From contig DATIFK010000207.1 in the NCBI GenBank assembly GCA_035455265.1, forward strand, positions 1 to 40,166: a DNA stretch of 40,166 nt. Reading direction: 5' to 3'. Below, in pieces: positions 14,985 through 22,571 of the stretch. Below the pieces are notes generated by a model that saw only the letters and a program-made list of their open reading frames with translations, made no database searches and was not told where the DNA came from. The stretch comes from MGOM01 sp035455265 (GTDB lineage Bacteria > Chloroflexota > Anaerolineae > Anaerolineales > E44-bin32). The translations under genes were made by a program, and so were the position numbers. Each line of letters opens with the position of its first letter. The first letter of the stretch is position 1.

Positions 14985-16193
14985 ATGAGAGGCACGTCGA
15001 GGGCCGGCATCAAGGTCGGCCTGCCGCGTCGGCTCGTGGCCCGGCTGTGGGCGTGGGTCGCCCTCGACGCGGCCGCGCTGGCCGCCCTGGGGGCCGTTGT
15101 GGCGGGAGGTTCCCTGCGACGATGGGCCGCCTGGCTGCCGGCCAGTCTGCTCGTGGCCGCCTACGGCCTGGCCTTCTGCGGGTCCCGGCTTTACCTGCAT
15201 CGGCGGCCTTCCGAGTCCCGCGTGTCGCCAGTACTTGGCCCCGGGATGAATCTCACTCTGCTGCGCGGCTTGTGGATCGCGCCCCTGGCCGGCCTGCTCT
15301 TCCTTCCTCCCCTAGTCGGGGCGAAGGCGTGGCTCCCCGCCTTGCTCTACACCGGCGCGGCCATCGCCGACCAGTTCGACGGGTACCTGGCGCGCCGAAC
15401 CGGTCTCGCCACACCATTGGGAGAGGCCCTGGATCTGGAGTTCGACGGACTGGGCATGCTCCTGGCGGTCGCTGTCGCGATCCATGTCGGTCATCTTCCG
15501 CTTGCCTTTATCGCAGTAGGGTTGGCGCGCTACGGCTTTGTCATCTGGAAACTGTTCTGGAGTCGTATGCGCGGAGGCGCCCGCGAAATCCCTGCTAGCA
15601 TGACGCGCCGGGCCATCGCCGGCCTCGAGATGGGCTTCGTGAGTGCGGCGCTGTGGCCGATCATCCCGCCCGAGCTGGCTGCCCTGGCGGGCTGGATCTT
15701 CGCCGTTCCGTTCTTCCTGTCGTTCGGCCGGGACGCGGCGGTGGTCGCCGGATGGATCGACGTCGCCTCACCGGCCTATCAATTGTGGCGTTCGCGGTTG
15801 CGCGATGCGGCGACTCGTTGGACTCCGCCTCTCCTGCGCGTCGGCCTGCTTCTCGTCTGGGGTCCCGTGACCGTGGCCAGGTTGAGCGGAGTGCAGGAAT
15901 GGGCGGCTACGTTGACGAATGCGGGAGTGGCGAATTCACTGACGTGGGGCTTGCTCTCCGCGCTGGTGCAGGCGGCTGCCCTGATGGCCGTCGCCATCGG
16001 GTTTCTCGGCCGCGCGGCGGCCTTCCTGCTCGTTCTGGTCAACGGCCTCCTGATGGCCGCACTGGGCGTGACGCCGGCCGGCCTCACCGGCTTCGCACTG
16101 GCCTCGGCCGTGTTGATCCTTGGAACAGGTCCTCTATCGGCCTGGTCCCCCGAGGGTGCGTGGCTGGGAAAGCGTAGAGGAGGGCTCGCGTGA
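14985..16193 (+). CDS. CDP-alcohol phosphatidyltransferase with C-terminal membrane domain
   Basis: 402 residues. The complete family signature is present: D129-x2-D132-G-x2-A136-R137-x8-G146-x3-D150-x3-D154 (DQFDGYLARR..GEALDLEFDG), preceded by the P-x2-N-x-T-x2-R box at 86-94. The enzyme should transfer a phosphatidyl group from a CDP-lipid to an alcohol. About 150 further residues hold several membrane helices (..NSLTWGLLSALVQAAALMAVAIGF..) that vaguely resemble DoxX-type proteins, so this looks like a fusion. Start 14985 has GGAGG 6 nt upstream. Its stop overlaps the next gene by 4 nt. The alcohol acceptor is unknown; the converging minus-strand cluster may supply it. Confidence 0.85.
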   Translation: MRGTSRAGIKVGLPRRLVARLWAWVALDAAALAALGAVVAGGSLRRWAAWLPASLLVAAYGLAFCGSRLYLHRRPSESRVSPVLGPGMNLTLLRGLWIAPLAGLLFLPPLVGAKAWLPALLYTGAAIADQFDGYLARRTGLATPLGEALDLEFDGLGMLLAVAVAIHVGHLPLAFIAVGLARYGFVIWKLFWSRMRGGAREIPASMTRRAIAGLEMGFVSAALWPIIPPELAALAGWIFAVPFFLSFGRDAAVVAGWIDVASPAYQLWRSRLRDAATRWTPPLLRVGLLLVWGPVTVARLSGVQEWAATLTNAGVANSLTWGLLSALVQAAALMAVAIGFLGRAAAFLLVLVNGLLMAALGVTPAGLTGFALASAVLILGTGPLSAWSPEGAWLGKRRGGLA

Positions 16194-17194
16194 AGCCGGC
16201 GAGGATCTCGTGGGTGCGCCTCTTGCTGTGGCTGGCGCTGCCGGCGGCGCTGGCCCTGGCCCTCAGGGGCGTCCGGCTCGACGAGGTCGGCCGGACGCTG
16301 AGCCGCCTCGGGCCTGGCCCGATCATCGTGTTGGCCCTCGTCAACCTTGGGGTTGTGGCGGCCTTCGCCGCGCGGTGGTGGGTGCTGCTGGCAGCGGACG
16401 GGCATCGAATTTCGTACGGATGGCTGACGATGTATCGTCTGGCTGCGTTTGCCATCAGCTACTTCACGCCGGGAACCCAGTTCGGCGGCGAACCGCTGCA
16501 GGTTTACTTCCTGCAGAAGCGCCACGGTGTTCCCCTGGCGACGGCCACCGCCAGCATCGTTCTCGATCGCGTTCTGGAATTGATGGCCAACTTCGCCTTC
16601 CTGGCGTTCGGGATAGCGGTCGTCATCCGACTGCGCATCTATCCGCAGGGCACGGGGCTGCTTTTGATTGCGGCATTCGTGGGGCTGCTCATCCTGCCGG
16701 CAGCCTATCTGACGGCCGTGTTTGTCGGCCGACGGCCCGGCGGCTGGATTCTTGGCCGGCTTCCGTTACCCTCGAGCCGCGCCTGGGTCGACCGCCTGCG
16801 CCGTTTTGTGCATACGGCGGAGGGAGAGACCCACCGGATGGCGCGACAACGGCCGATCGGGATCGTCGCTGCCGTGTGCGCCTCCGTGCTGACGTGGGGA
16901 GCGCTGCTCGCCGAATGGTGGCTGGCGACGACCTACCTCGGCTTCGCGCTGGATCCCGCCCGCTTGATCGCCGTGGTCACCGCCACGCGCCTGGCGTTCC
17001 TGGTGCCGGTGCCCGGCGGTTTGGGCGCGCTTGAAGCAAGCCTGATCCTTTCGCTGACGGCGCTCGGGTACCGTGTCGAACAGGCTCTCGGGTTGGCCCT
17101 CGTGATTCGCGTGCGCGACGTGGCCTTCGGCGCCGTGGGGTTGTGGCTTGGAGGTGCGTTGGCGGGAGCACGAGCCGGGTCCCAGGAAACCTGA
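16190..17194 (+). CDS. Flippase-like LPG-synthase-TM (UPF0104) family protein
   Basis: 334 residues, about eight hydrophobic segments. Family phrases: SYFTPGTQFGGEPLQVYFLQKRHGVPLATATASIVLDRVLEL and VPVPGGLGALEASLILSL. It starts with GTG inside the TGA of the phosphatidyltransferase gene (GTGA), so the two are surely co-translated. A lipid made or modified by the upstream enzyme is the obvious candidate substrate for translocation (inference). It converges with the methyltransferase gene at 12 bases' distance. It is a paralogue of the protein at 5698. Confidence 0.85.
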   Translation: MKPARISWVRLLLWLALPAALALALRGVRLDEVGRTLSRLGPGPIIVLALVNLGVVAAFAARWWVLLAADGHRISYGWLTMYRLAAFAISYFTPGTQFGGEPLQVYFLQKRHGVPLATATASIVLDRVLELMANFAFLAFGIAVVIRLRIYPQGTGLLLIAAFVGLLILPAAYLTAVFVGRRPGGWILGRLPLPSSRAWVDRLRRFVHTAEGETHRMARQRPIGIVAAVCASVLTWGALLAEWWLATTYLGFALDPARLIAVVTATRLAFLVPVPGGLGALEASLILSLTALGYRVEQALGLALVIRVRDVAFGAVGLWLGGALAGARAGSQET

Positions 17195-17206
17195 TGCGGT
17201 CCGCCT

Positions 17207-18130
17207 CTACGTCTCCCTCGACTTCCACACGCCCGCAAAGTCCCACTGGTGGGCCATGTAGATGAGTTCGCCCGCGTCGATCTGGGCATGGCGCCCGTCA
17301 GCCCACGCGTCGACGTCGGAGGTTGCGAGGTCCGTCCGCCCGCCCACGGCGCGGCGGACGGTCTCGACCAGGAAGTGAAGGAAGTAGGCCTCGTCGCCGG
17401 GGTAGGAACCTTCGACGGGGCGAACCCACCAATCCGACGCCCCGGCGTCGAGAATCGTCGCTCCCAGGTGCGGCAGTTCCTCGAAGAGACGCCTGCCGGT
17501 GAACCGGCCGCTGGATCGTGGCCGACGTTCGTCCATCGTCGCGTGATAGGCCGACATCAACCGTTCTTCGAACGCCGGATCTGCCTGCGGCAAGAAGGCG
17601 GTCACCCCGTCGAAGTTGAGGGTGAAATAGAAGGCTCCGCCGGGACGGAGCAGTTGCATCAGACGCGGCAGCGATCGCGGGGTATCGACGAGGTCGAGGA
17701 ACGCGTGAGCCAGCAGGAGGTCCGCCGTCCCGGGAGGCTGCGCATCGGCGAAGGCCTCGATGGCGCTCGTATGGAGACGAACGTCGACCTGCTGATCAGC
17801 CCGGGACATGCGGACACCGTCGGCGGTGGTCGCCACCGCCCAGCCGCGGGCCGCAGCCCAGGCGCGCAACCTCAACGGCGCCGCCTCGAGCGCCTCCGGC
17901 CGCAGGTCGACCGCGTCGTAGACGGCATGGTCGAGAAGGCCACGGTCGAGCAGGCGCTCGATCATCGTGCCAATGCCAGCCCCGGCTTCGATCACCCGCA
18001 AGGGCCGGTCGGCTGCGGCCGTTGGCAGCGCCGCGACCATGGTCTGCCAGACGCGCGGGTGCAGGGCGCGGTCGTCGACGGTCGTCTTCGATGCCAGGTA
18101 GCGCAGACCGTCGAGATACGGGTCGGTCGT
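17207..18130 (-). CDS. Class I SAM methyltransferase, probable ACG start
   Basis: Motif I is IEAGAGIGTMIERLL, followed by the acidic VDLRPE (motif II) and LLRPGGAFYFTL (motif post-III), so this is a Rossmann-type methyltransferase. The first ATG (18040) would leave only 15 residues before motif I. In-frame coding continues upstream (DPYLDGLRYLASKTTVDDRALHPRVWQ) to a position 6 nt after a perfect AGGAGG (18142-18137), where the codon is ACG (18130). No ATG, GTG or TTG lies between the upstream gene's stop and 18040. From ACG the protein is 307 residues. It is the last gene of the seven-gene minus-strand cluster. Substrate unknown. Confidence 0.75.
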   Translation of the reverse strand, partial: TTDPYLDGLRYLASKTTVDDRALHPRVWQTMVAALPTAAADRPLRVIEAGAGIGTMIERLLDRGLLDHAVYDAVDLRPEALEAAPLRLRAWAAARGWAVATTADGVRMSRADQQVDVRLHTSAIEAFADAQPPGTADLLLAHAFLDLVDTPRSLPRLMQLLRPGGAFYFTLNFDGVTAFLPQADPAFEERLMSAYHATMDERRPRSSGRFTGRRLFEELPHLGATILDAGASDWWVRPVEGSYPGDEAYFLHFLVETVRRAVGGRTDLATSDVDAWADGRHAQIDAGELIYMAHQWDFAGVWKSRET

Positions 18131-18146
18131 CGCCGCCCTCCTGCCG

Positions 18147-18482
18147 TCAGCTCTCGTTCTTCAGGTTCAGCGCCAGGGCGACGATGAGCAGCAACTCGTC
18201 GACCTTGGTGAGGTAGCCCAGGGAAGACCGCTGGCCGATGGCGACCCAGGCGACGATCGTGACGGCGGTGAACGCCATGAAGGCGTAGCTCAGCAGACGA
18301 CGCCGCCCGGAGACGATGGACGGGTTGAAGAAGAAGGCGGCGACGAGCGCCAGGTAACCGAGGGCGTTGAGGGTGAACAAGACATCGACCTTGCCCATGC
18401 TCATGTTCAGCAGGACGCCATGGACGAAGGCCGTGATGAGGCCCAGAACGGCGATGACGATGCGAAGCGTCGAGCGGTTCAT
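18147..18482 (-). CDS. Four-helix membrane protein, unknown function
   Basis: 111 residues with four hydrophobic segments (about 6-24, 32-49, 60-80, 91-106). No catalytic motif seen. ATG 18482 overlaps the glycosyltransferase stop by 4 nt and GGAGG lies 7 nt upstream. I do not recognise a family with certainty. Its place between a glycosyltransferase and a methyltransferase suggests it helps handle the same product at the membrane. Confidence 0.75.
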   Translation of the reverse strand: MNRSTLRIVIAVLGLITAFVHGVLLNMSMGKVDVLFTLNALGYLALVAAFFFNPSIVSGRRRLLSYAFMAFTAVTIVAWVAIGQRSSLGYLTKVDELLLIVALALNLKNES

Positions 18483-19603
18483 GCGGTTTCCTCCTTGAGC
18501 TTGAATCGAGCGGCGGCGTGAGACGTGGCCATATGGTCGGCCAGGAATCGGCGGATCGATTCGGCGGTCTGCTCCCAGGTCGGATGCGAGGCGTAACTGC
18601 GAAGCGCCCCCAGCGACAGCTGTTCCAGGTAGCTGCGGTCCTCGCACAACCGTCGCAGGCGACGAGCCAGGGCCGGCGCATCGCCCGGCGGGACGAGGAA
18701 TCCGTCTTCGCCATCATGGACAACCTCGGCCGCGCCGCCTGCGGTGGTGGCGATGGCCGGTAGCCCGAAGCCCATGCCCTCGAGATAGGCGATTCCGAAT
18801 CCCTCGTACTCCGATGGAACGACGAGGGCATGGCTGACGGACATCTGATGGGCGAGAGCCTCGTCGTACAGCGGCCCCAACCATTCCACTTGAGAGGTCA
18901 GGCCGAGGCGGGCGGCATATCGGACGGCCGCGGCAGCGTAGCCGGGCTCGAAGGTTGGGTCCCCGACCACGGCGAGGGACGCCGTCCCTTCCGGGAGCGC
19001 CGCCAACGCCTCGAGCAGGGTCGTGAGACCTTTGCGCCGGATCAGGTTGCCGAGGAAGAGCAGGCGGAGCGGCCCGGCGGCGCGGCAGCGCCGTCGAGTG
19101 TCTTCCTCACTCCATCGAACCGGCAGCCGGTTTCCAGCCGGAGGCGCGACGACGAACGGCTTGCGAACGGCGGCGATCTGCTCCACGGCCAGACGTGTCG
19201 CCTGGCTGTTGAAGATGAAGGCGTCCACGCTTCGCAGGTATCGGCGTTCGAGAATTCGATAGACGGAGCGAAGGATGCCCGAACCCGGCTCGCTGCATCG
19301 CAGATGGTGGACCAACGAGACCATGGAAACGGCCGATCGCGCTCGCAGGCGGACGTTCAAGCCGAACAACCCTGGATGCGAGAGCTCATCTTCGACGATG
19401 ACATCGATGTCCGAACGGGAGAGGCGGGCGAGCAATCGACGATCGAAGTTGGTGAGCATCCGCCGGAGCGTGGATCCCTGAGGCAGGGAAACGACCTCGA
19501 CGTCGTCGCCGCGGGCGCGCAGGGCGTCGATCACGCGGGCGTCGTAGATGTAGCCGCCCGATACCTGATCGATGGGTCCGTCGACGACGAAGGCGATCCT
19601 CAT
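18479..19603 (-). CDS. GT4-family glycosyltransferase
   Basis: 374 residues, GT-B fold. The N-terminal half has FVVDGPIDQVSGGYIYDARVIDALRARGDDVEVV. The C-terminal half has the sugar-nucleotide region: LFLGNLIRRKGLTTLLEAL, then PSEYEGFGIAYLEGMGFGLPAIATTAGGAAEVV with the E-x7-E motif of retaining GT4 enzymes. It should transfer a sugar from an NDP-sugar; donor and acceptor unknown. ATG 19603 overlaps the PTPS-like gene's stop by 4 nt; the frame extends to 19630 without a good start. Confidence 0.88.
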   Translation of the reverse strand: MRIAFVVDGPIDQVSGGYIYDARVIDALRARGDDVEVVSLPQGSTLRRMLTNFDRRLLARLSRSDIDVIVEDELSHPGLFGLNVRLRARSAVSMVSLVHHLRCSEPGSGILRSVYRILERRYLRSVDAFIFNSQATRLAVEQIAAVRKPFVVAPPAGNRLPVRWSEEDTRRRCRAAGPLRLLFLGNLIRRKGLTTLLEALAALPEGTASLAVVGDPTFEPGYAAAAVRYAARLGLTSQVEWLGPLYDEALAHQMSVSHALVVPSEYEGFGIAYLEGMGFGLPAIATTAGGAAEVVHDGEDGFLVPPGDAPALARRLRRLCEDRSYLEQLSLGALRSYASHPTWEQTAESIRRFLADHMATSHAAARFKLKEETA

Positions 19604-19980
19604 GGGATCTCCACTCGGTAGCTCGCCCACGCCGTTTCACTTTCCCACAAGCGGACTTCCAGGGCCGTCAGTCTTGTCGGCGGAAGTTCGGCAGCAAGCG
19701 CTCCGGCCAGAATTCGCGCGAAGTGCTCCAGGCTGGGATTCAAACCGGCGAACTCGGGGAGCTCGTTCAGCGAGCGGCCGCGCACGCGGGCAACCTGCGC
19801 TTCGAGGAGGCGCTCGACTTCGACCAGGTCGACCAGGTAGCCGTGTTCGTCGAGCGACGAGCCTTCGAGGCGAAGCTCCAGTCGGTAGGAGTGAGCGTGT
19901 TCGGCATTCTCGGCGCCCCAATCGCCGCCGATGAGGTGGTGCTGGGCCGAGAACCCCCGCTGCAACGACAGGGCAAACAT
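19600..19980 (-). CDS. PTPS/QueD-fold protein lacking the catalytic triad
   Basis: 126 residues, normal length for 6-pyruvoyl-tetrahydropterin synthase/QueD. Zinc histidines appear kept: H15 (SAQHHL), H28 and H30 (EHAHSY), and so does the pterin-anchoring glutamate (E113 in RLWESETAWASY). NPSLEHFA matches the family NPTxExxA. The catalytic Cys is Glu24, four before H28. The Asp-His pair before the LN-x2-P segment (LDHxxLNxxP in QueD) is Arg67-Gly68. A Cys-to-Glu change is known in PTPS-III enzymes, but loss of Asp-His too means canonical PTPS or QueD activity is unlikely. It lies 2 nt after the dehydrogenase gene. Confidence 0.85.
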   Translation of the reverse strand: MFALSLQRGFSAQHHLIGGDWGAENAEHAHSYRLELRLEGSSLDEHGYLVDLVEVERLLEAQVARVRGRSLNELPEFAGLNPSLEHFARILAGALAAELPPTRLTALEVRLWESETAWASYRVEIP

Positions 19981-19982
19981 CC

Positions 19983-21029
19983 TCAGTCGCCCTCGTCCCC
20001 GGGACCGTAGGTCAGGAGGACTTGAAGCGTCTTGGCCGGGTCCTCATCGAGCAAGCGATAGGCGTCGGGTGCTCGGTCGAACGGAAGGCGATGGCTGATG
20101 AGGTTCGTCAACGGCAACGTGGCCAGGAGGGACCTGGCAACGTCCAGGCGGCGGGCTGTCGTCCAGGTGCCGGCGAGTTCGGGCGGCAAGGTGCTGACCT
20201 GGCTGCTGACGAGCCGCAGGCGCTCGCGGTGGAATCGCCCACCCAGATCGGGCGCGGCGCGCTTGGTGCCGTACCACGACCCTACAATGATTCGCCCGGC
20301 GTGACCAGCCACGGCGATCGCCACATCGAGGCTGGCCGGGTCACCGGTGAGTTCGTAGACCAGGTCGGCGCCGGAGTAGGGGCGGTCAGCCTGCAAGCGG
20401 TCGCGCAGCGCGGCCGGCAGCCCCGATTCGTGCGCGTCGAGGCAGACGTGGGCTCCGAGGGCGAGGGAGGCCTCGCGGCGGAGCGGATGGGCATCGACGG
20501 TGACCAGTGCGGCCAGGGGAAAGCGCCCCAACAGGGCGGTGACGAGCAAGCCGACGATGCCCTGACCGAGAACGGCCACCTGCTCGCCGACCCGCGGGTT
20601 CCCATCGAGGAGCAGGTTGACGGCCGTCTCGAGGTTGGGAAGGAAGACGGCCGACTCCGGCGAGGTCGTCTCGGGGAGAAGAATCAGATCCTCGGCGGCG
20701 GCGATGAAATGCGAGGCGTGTGGTTGAAAGGCGAACACAAGACGCCCTTTGTAGTTCTCGGGGACGCCGGGCCCGAGGGCGATGACGTTGCCGACGGCGG
20801 AGTAACCGTAGGGAAGGGGGAAGGCCAGCGTGCCGGTCAACGCAGGCAGCGTCGCATCGGCCGGCAATTCCGTAGGCGCTTGTCCTCGGTACACGAGCAG
20901 CTCGGTGCCCGCGCTGACGGCGCTGATGCGGGTCCGGACGAGCACCTGGCCTGGACCCGGCTGCGGGAGCGGGGCCTCGCGGATCTCGACGCGCCGCGGC
21001 TCGACGAACCACAGCGCCCGCGCCTTCAC
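19983..21029 (-). CDS. MDR-family dehydrogenase, zinc-less BchC-like branch
   Basis: 348 residues from GTG 21029, which overlaps the stop of the reductase gene (GTGA). Medium-chain dehydrogenase fold: VKARALWFVEPRRVEIREAPLP at the N-terminus, nucleotide-binding VAVLGQGIVGLLVTALL near the middle. The usual catalytic zinc ligands are missing: the Cys loop reads ISAVSAGTEL, and GHE is replaced by YGYSAVG. The four-Cys structural loop is absent. SAGTE is the phrase of the bacteriochlorophyllide-dehydrogenase (BchC)-like branch. It probably oxidises or reduces a side-chain alcohol or ketone with NAD(P)H. An ATG at 21056 is in frame but inside the upstream gene. Confidence 0.83.
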   Translation of the reverse strand: MKARALWFVEPRRVEIREAPLPQPGPGQVLVRTRISAVSAGTELLVYRGQAPTELPADATLPALTGTLAFPLPYGYSAVGNVIALGPGVPENYKGRLVFAFQPHASHFIAAAEDLILLPETTSPESAVFLPNLETAVNLLLDGNPRVGEQVAVLGQGIVGLLVTALLGRFPLAALVTVDAHPLRREASLALGAHVCLDAHESGLPAALRDRLQADRPYSGADLVYELTGDPASLDVAIAVAGHAGRIIVGSWYGTKRAAPDLGGRFHRERLRLVSSQVSTLPPELAGTWTTARRLDVARSLLATLPLTNLISHRLPFDRAPDAYRLLDEDPAKTLQVLLTYGPGDEGD

Positions 21030-21733
21030 CCCATCGGCCACGCCGGCTCTCCCCACACCAGAATGTCATCGCCGAAGGGAGCCCAATGCGGCCGGTTCAG
21101 CGCCGGCAACGCGCCGTCGACCGTCTCTGCGAGGGCCGGTCGGCCGGCGACGAAGCGGGGGGCGATCGTCACCACGATCCAGTCGACCAAACGCGCCGAA
21201 AGGAAACCGCGCAGGATGCGGCTCCCGCCTTCGACCAGCACGGAGGCGAGGCCGCGCCCCAGGATCCCTCGCAACAACTCGCGCAGATCGAGCAAGCCAT
21301 CGGATTGGCGAGGCACGCTCAGAAGCTGCGCGCCGGCTGCCTGGAGCGCGGCCTGTGCCGCCGCAGGGAACGGCTCGGCGGCGGCGATCCAGGGCCGGCG
21401 GGGGTGTTCGAAGACCAGCGCCGAGGCGGGCGTCCTCAGGTGGGTGTCGACCAGGATCGGTTGCGGTTGAGGGCCGTCGACCAGGCGGACGGTCAGGTGC
21501 GGATTGTCGGCCAGGACGGTGCCGATGCCGACCAGGATACCGTCGTGGGCGGCGCGCAGGCGATGGGTTTGGACCATGGAAGCGGCGCCGCTGAGCGCCA
21601 ACGGCCGTCCGTCGGCGGCGGCGATGCTGCCGTCGAGGCTTTGGGCGTAGGCCACTGTGACGAAGGGCCGGCCGGCGGGAGGCGCCTGTGAGGCGCGCCG
21701 TCCGGCCAGGGCCTCCATCGGATCGGCGATCAC
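21026..21733 (-). CDS. Stand-alone RibD-type reductase domain
   Basis: 235 residues. Family signature: FVTVAYAQSLDGSIAAADGRPLALSG near the N-terminus, HDGILVGIGTVLADNPHLTVR, and LASVLVEGGSRILRGFL near the C-terminus. This is the RibD C-terminal/dihydrofolate-reductase-like fold that reduces the ribosyl chain of 2,5-diamino-6-ribosylaminopyrimidinone phosphate. The N-terminal zinc deaminase of bifunctional RibD is absent, so it is either an archaeal-type reductase or recruited to another pathway. ATG 21733 overlaps the ribA stop by 4 nt. Confidence 0.88.
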   Translation of the reverse strand: MIADPMEALAGRRASQAPPAGRPFVTVAYAQSLDGSIAAADGRPLALSGAASMVQTHRLRAAHDGILVGIGTVLADNPHLTVRLVDGPQPQPILVDTHLRTPASALVFEHPRRPWIAAAEPFPAAAQAALQAAGAQLLSVPRQSDGLLDLRELLRGILGRGLASVLVEGGSRILRGFLSARLVDWIVVTIAPRFVAGRPALAETVDGALPALNRPHWAPFGDDILVWGEPAWPMG

Positions 21734-22371
21734 GGCTTGGGCGCGGGCGTGTCGGTCAGGGGGGCCAGGTGCTCGAAAGGCAGCAGGTGGTGCATGCGGG
21801 TGCGTTTGGTGCGCAGGTAGCCTTCGTTCTCGCGCGTCGGTCGAGCGTGCAGCGGAACGCGTTCGACCACCTCGATTCCCAGCGTGCGCAGCGCCTCGAG
21901 CTTTCCGGGATTGTTGGTCAGCAGGCGCACCGAGCGCACTCCCAGATGCTCGAGGATGCGTGCCGCGGCCGTGTAGTCGCGTTCATCGGCCTGATGCCCG
22001 AGCGCCAGATTGGCGTCGACGGTGTCCAGGCCCTCATCCTGCAGATTGTAGGCGCGCAACTTGTCGCGCAGGCCGATGCCGCGGCCTTCCTGGCGCAGGT
22101 AGATGAGCAGGCCGGCCCCCTCGTGCGCGATGCGCTTCATCGCCTGGTGGAACTGCTCGCCGCAATCACAGCGCAGCGAGCCCAGCACGTCCCCGGTGAA
22201 GCACTCCGAATGGATGCGGACGAGGACGCGGCGCTTCCCTTCGATGTCCCCCAGGGCCAGGGCCAGCGGCTCCGTGCCGTCGGCGGTGTCGGAGAAGAGG
22301 CAGAGCCGAAACTGCCCTTCCGGCGTCGGCACACGAGCGCAAGTCACTAACTCGATCGATGGTCGGTCCAT
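21730..22371 (-). CDS. ribA: GTP cyclohydrolase II
   Basis: Opens the imidazole ring of GTP to give 2,5-diamino-6-ribosylamino-4(3H)-pyrimidinone 5'-phosphate, formate and pyrophosphate. 213 residues. Zinc site C57-x10-C68-x-C70 (SECFTGDVLGSLRCDCG), RQEGRGIGL at 93-101, and LLTNNPGK near 150 are all intact. There is no RibB domain in front, unlike bifunctional RibBA. It leads a seven-gene unit with no ribE, ribH or ribB, so it may serve something other than riboflavin. The leader is about 45 nt, too short for an FMN riboswitch. Confidence 0.93.
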   Translation of the reverse strand: MDRPSIELVTCARVPTPEGQFRLCLFSDTADGTEPLALALGDIEGKRRVLVRIHSECFTGDVLGSLRCDCGEQFHQAMKRIAHEGAGLLIYLRQEGRGIGLRDKLRAYNLQDEGLDTVDANLALGHQADERDYTAAARILEHLGVRSVRLLTNNPGKLEALRTLGIEVVERVPLHARPTRENEGYLRTKRTRMHHLLPFEHLAPLTDTPAPKP

Positions 22372-22423
22372 GCCGCATCCGTTCTGGTGAGATAGAAACG
22401 CGAGATCTTCCCCGCCGCGTTCG

Positions 22424-22429
22424 ATTATA
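22424..22429 (-). promoter_or_regulatory. -10 box of the ribA-led cluster
   Basis: Perfect TATAAT on the minus strand, 53 bases before the ribA ATG. The -35 region is weak. It faces away from the Fur gene. Confidence 0.5.
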
Positions 22430-22517
22430 CCTACGCCGCCCCCGGGCCGGCCGGATGCGGCAAAAAGAAGCCGTCCGCTTCCAGCCCTGAGCCACCCTTC
22501 CCTGGGCCCTCTGCCCC

Positions 22518-22571
22518 CGGGCGCCTTCCTGCGATAAAATGCATCTGCAAGGACTTACTGGAGGGCGCCCG
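22518..22571. promoter_or_regulatory. inverted repeat bracketing the fur-like promoter
   Basis: CGGGCGCCTTCC (22518-22529) matches the complement of GGAGGGCGCCCG (22560-22571) at 11 of 12 positions. The arms enclose TAAAAT (22535-22540), and the right arm carries the ribosome site and the first base of the start codon. It could hide the ribosome site in an RNA stem only if transcription starts upstream of 22518. Confidence 0.35.
22535..22540 (+). promoter_or_regulatory. -10 box of fur-like gene
   Basis: TAAAAT, 30 bases before GTG 22571. No clear -35. Confidence 0.4.

Noticed and set aside
19600..19980. Naming the PTPS-fold gene queD
   Set aside because: The catalytic Cys, Asp and His are all replaced, and no queC, queE or queF is nearby.
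22372..22423. FMN riboswitch expected upstream of ribA
   Set aside because: The leader between the -10 box and the ATG is only about 45-50 nt and lacks the conserved RFN segments.
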